Positions 61,890-64,000 of a stretch of 64,000 bases of DNA are shown here, piece after piece. The translations under genes and the position numbers were made by a program. The stretch lies in NCBI GenBank assembly GCA_016710745.1, contig JADJVB010000010.1:1-64000 (forward strand), in the 5' to 3' direction. Source of the DNA: Chitinophagaceae bacterium. GTDB lineage: Bacteria; Bacteroidota; Bacteroidia; Chitinophagales; Chitinophagaceae. How positions within the stretch are numbered: the stretch's first letter is position 1; each line of letters opens with the position of its first letter. The notes under the pieces are model-generated. The model saw only the letters and a list, made by a program, of their open reading frames with translations, ran no database searches and was not told where the DNA came from.

Positions 61890-62535
61890 ATGGCAAATAT
61901 TGTTTTAGTTGATGACCACAGCTTGCTCCGAAACGGCCTCGCCGAATTGGTTAAAAGCCAGGGGCATATTGTATTATTGAAGCAGATAACGGAAAAGATT
62001 TTATTGAAAAACTTAATAAACAAGACCTCCCCACATCGTCCTCATGGATATCAACATGCCCGACATGGACGGCTTCGAAACCACGCAATGGCTTAAAGTG
62101 AACCACCCGGAGGTGCATGTACTGGCCCTCAGCATGTACGATAATGAAACCTCCATCATCCGCATGCTCAAATGCGGCGCCAAGGGCTATATTTTAAAAG
62201 ACAGTGAACCGGCCGAACTGCGAACCGCCATTGATGCTATTATAAACAAGGGCTTTTATTACAGCGACCTCGTGAGCGGCAAACTCATGCACGCCATCAA
62301 TAAACTGGACGATGGTGGTGACGGCCTTAAAAACCTGGTACCGCTCAACGACCGGGAAACCGATTTTTTAAAATACGCCTGCAGCGAACTTACCTATAAG
62401 GAAATTGCCGATAAAATGTTTGTGAGCCCCCGCACCATCGACGGTTACCGCGACGCGCTTTTTGAAAAACTGCAGGTTAAAACCAGGGTGGGCCTGGTGA
62501 TGTATGCGATTAAGAACGGGGTTGTTAATATTTAG
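61890..62535 (+). CDS. NarL/FixJ-type response regulator, two apparent frameshifts
   Basis: The receiver begins MANIVLVDDHSLLRNGLAEL and breaks near 61977. It resumes in another frame (KDFIEKLNKQDLP), and breaks again near 62029-62032. It then continues LMDINMPDMDGFETTQWLKV with the phospho-acceptor Asp. The final HTH domain is LNDRETDFLKYACSELTYKE, IADKMFVSPRTIDGYRDALF. Adding one T (61977-61978) and one C (C4 at 62029-62032) repairs it. Two indels in short runs suggest sequence error. Confidence 0.85.
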
Positions 62536-62548
62536 CCCAAAAAAGATG

Positions 62549-63694
62549 TCATCTTTTTGAAGTCTCCTTCTTATAATGCTTCTTATAAAAATCCATGAAA
62601 AATTTGACAGTTAACAAATAGGTGAGCAGCAGCGAAAAAGACGTTTGTACCGAAAAGATCAACTCCGATAACACGGCCAACAACAGGCAGATACCAAAAA
62701 AGGAAACATAGCTGTTCACAAATACCTGCATCAGCAGATCCACCAGCGGATACTTCCGAATATCCGGCGCCTTAACTTTACCAAAAAACAGGAGCCAACT
62801 CACCCCGGCCAGCGCCGCAACCATAAACAGGGCCCACCACCAACTCACAGAGCCCCGGTTTCGGATCGAAAGGTAGCTGTTGAGTATAATGAGCGGACCC
62901 GGTATATTGCCCACCGGACTGTAGTGCACATCCGTATCGAAATTACCCACTACAATAAATTTATGCTCGAGAAACTTGTGGTAAAATGAATCTGTTTGCG
63001 ACAACAGCAGCAGCTCGCCCAGGTTATAATACGGATAGGATTTCGTTTCAAAAATATCCCCGGAGCGGATATAGTACCGCGGATAAATGGATCTGAAATC
63101 GAGAAAAGACCTGGGGTATTGCTTCCTGTCGATCTGCTCCAGCATGACCACCGGCGTGGTTTTCAGACTATCCCGGTAAACCAGTTTGAACTTCGAAAAA
63201 CCGCCCGTGATCGTCACATAATCCGACAGCGCCATGTTTACCGGTATAACCGGTTTTTGAATGCTGTCGTTGATGATATGATAGGGAAATAAATATCTGG
63301 TGCAACGGGATGCCTGCGCCAACAGCGCCGTATCGTCATCATCCGGAAATTCCAAAAAGATATCGCACAATAAAAAATGATGCCGGTTGCCATGATCGGC
63401 CAGCAGGCCTACAAACTGTGCCAGCCTGGCTCGGTCGGTTATCACCGTTTCACCAAATTCGTAGGGATCGCTCACCAGTTTGATATCGCGGGACACATTT
63501 ACAAAAACAAAATCATGATCGTATCGCGGCGACCGCTCTAAAAACCGGTGCCTCACCTGGTCAACTTTCTTCATAAATGTTTCGTCAACCCCCGATGAGT
63601 AGGAACTGTTGCCCACCATCCATAATAACATGAACAGAAAGATGCCGTGTATAACTGCAACAAGTACCCGATCCCTTTTTTTTAAAGCCTTCAC
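62549..63694 (-). CDS. CHASE2-like membrane sensor protein
   Basis: The 381-residue protein has one N-terminal membrane helix (VLVAVIHGIFLFMLLWMVG). A large extracytoplasmic domain follows (about 40-270) with ETFMKKVDQVRHRFLE, FVFVNVSRDIKLVSDP and HKFIVVGNFDTDVHYSPVG. Three C-terminal helices end it (WWALFMVAALAGVSWLLF, FFGICLLLAVLSELIF, SFSLLLTYLLTVKFFM). This is the layout of CHASE2 sensors without a cytoplasmic enzyme. It lies 36 bp downstream of a caspase-family gene, so the two likely form a unit. Confidence 0.75.
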   Translation of the reverse strand: MKALKKRDRVLVAVIHGIFLFMLLWMVGNSSYSSGVDETFMKKVDQVRHRFLERSPRYDHDFVFVNVSRDIKLVSDPYEFGETVITDRARLAQFVGLLADHGNRHHFLLCDIFLEFPDDDDTALLAQASRCTRYLFPYHIINDSIQKPVIPVNMALSDYVTITGGFSKFKLVYRDSLKTTPVVMLEQIDRKQYPRSFLDFRSIYPRYYIRSGDIFETKSYPYYNLGELLLLSQTDSFYHKFLEHKFIVVGNFDTDVHYSPVGNIPGPLIILNSYLSIRNRGSVSWWWALFMVAALAGVSWLLFFGKVKAPDIRKYPLVDLLMQVFVNSYVSFFGICLLLAVLSELIFSVQTSFSLLLTYLLTVKFFMDFYKKHYKKETSKR

Positions 63695-63730
63695 GACTGA
63701 AATTGATTTATTGAACTGAACTACCGCTGA

Positions 63731-64000
63731 CTATTTTTTGATAAACACAAACTCACCACCTTCGTCTCCCACATTTTTTATGGCAGCATACTGCGGCAGG
63801 TTGTCGGTGTTGTTGATGATGGCCTTGTAAAAGCCATCGAATAATTCTTTGGCGCTCACATACTTTTGCGTATTCTCTTTTAAAGATTTTTTCAGGTAAT
63901 GCATCAGCAGGCTGTTGTCGGGCACGGGCTCCAGGTTGCCACTGGCCATGATCTTCCGGCTCGGCATCTTATACTGTTGCTGTATATATTTATTGGCGTC
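63731..64000 (-). CDS. Caspase-family protein, C-terminal fragment at the right edge
   Basis: The frame continues past the window edge. The visible 89 residues read YIQQQYKMPSRKIMASGNLE, then PVPDNSLLMHYLKKSLKENT, then VSAKELFDGFYKAIINNTDN and PQYAAIKNVGDEGGEFVFI. This matches the end of the peptidase C14 domain of bacterial metacaspase-like proteins (SR...TSGGLEPV...GHEGGDF pattern). The catalytic His and Cys lie beyond the edge. It is encoded upstream of the CHASE2-like gene. Confidence 0.8.
   Translation of the reverse strand, partial: DANKYIQQQYKMPSRKIMASGNLEPVPDNSLLMHYLKKSLKENTQKYVSAKELFDGFYKAIINNTDNLPQYAAIKNVGDEGGEFVFIKK

Overview
The window looks like a chromosomal segment of a Bacteroidota bacterium, most likely from the Chitinophagales (inferred). 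The signs are a secreted LamG protein with a type IX-style C-terminal tail, promoters of the TTTG / TAnnTTTG type, two-component propeller-Y_Y_Y histidine kinases paired with LytTR regulators, YceI and DUF5777 proteins, a bTHX ribosomal peptide, and many lipoproteins with N-terminal Cys lipoboxes.

Layout. 1-13,119 (minus strand) is a surface-polysaccharide locus: an ABC exporter (ATPase cut by the left edge, plus permease), a WbpD-like acetyltransferase, a winged-helix protein, glycosyltransferases (one GT9-like, two GT4-like), two FkbM methyltransferases, a sugar C-methyltransferase, rmlA, rmlB, a four-helix-bundle protein and a flippase. 13,235-26,623 is mixed housekeeping: an ABC-F ATPase, a DUF255 thioredoxin-fold lipoprotein, a thioredoxin lipoprotein, a DUF3472 protein, tRNA-Arg(CCU), a TPR protein, an SRPBCC protein, a UvrD-type helicase-nuclease and an Ig-like lipoprotein with an internal stop. 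26,785-35,314 holds recR, an OB-fold protein, a c-type heme lipoprotein, two YceI proteins around a DUF5777 barrel, a propeller histidine kinase, a LytTR response regulator and then the most striking item: four tandem units with no protein gene. 35,587-39,804 is methionine synthase in two pieces, with a small inverted-repeat-bounded GxxExxY element between them. 39,805-55,449 is housekeeping: exoIII, HU, bTHX, pdxH, an ECF sigma factor with a membrane/barrel partner, pyrH, and the rplM-rpsI-rpsB-tsf operon. 55,500-56,580 is a scar of broken genes, including a type IIG restriction enzyme remnant. 56,651-62,535 is a run of unknown secreted proteins followed by a membrane protein, a histidine kinase and a NarL-type regulator. 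62,549-64,000 is a CHASE2-like membrane protein next to the C-terminus of a caspase-family protein.

How they work together. The best candidate for a new system is 34,281-35,314. Each of the four units has direct repeats of the type CCGGTTCRG spaced exactly 21 bp apart, as expected for LytTR binding sites. Each has a Bacteroidota-type promoter whose TAnnTTTA element lies exactly 84 bp from the first repeat. Each then has a 110-165 nt A/C-rich body rich in ATCCAA, and an intrinsic terminator. Three of the four bodies contain no ATG. I read this as four tandem small-RNA genes controlled by the LytTR regulator encoded immediately upstream. A similar 21-bp-spaced pair lies in front of the OB-fold gene at 27,524, which hints at a wider regulon.

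Quality note. Several genes carry single-base indels in short homopolymers, including the essential rpsB, so many of the apparent frameshifts are probably sequence errors rather than pseudogenes.
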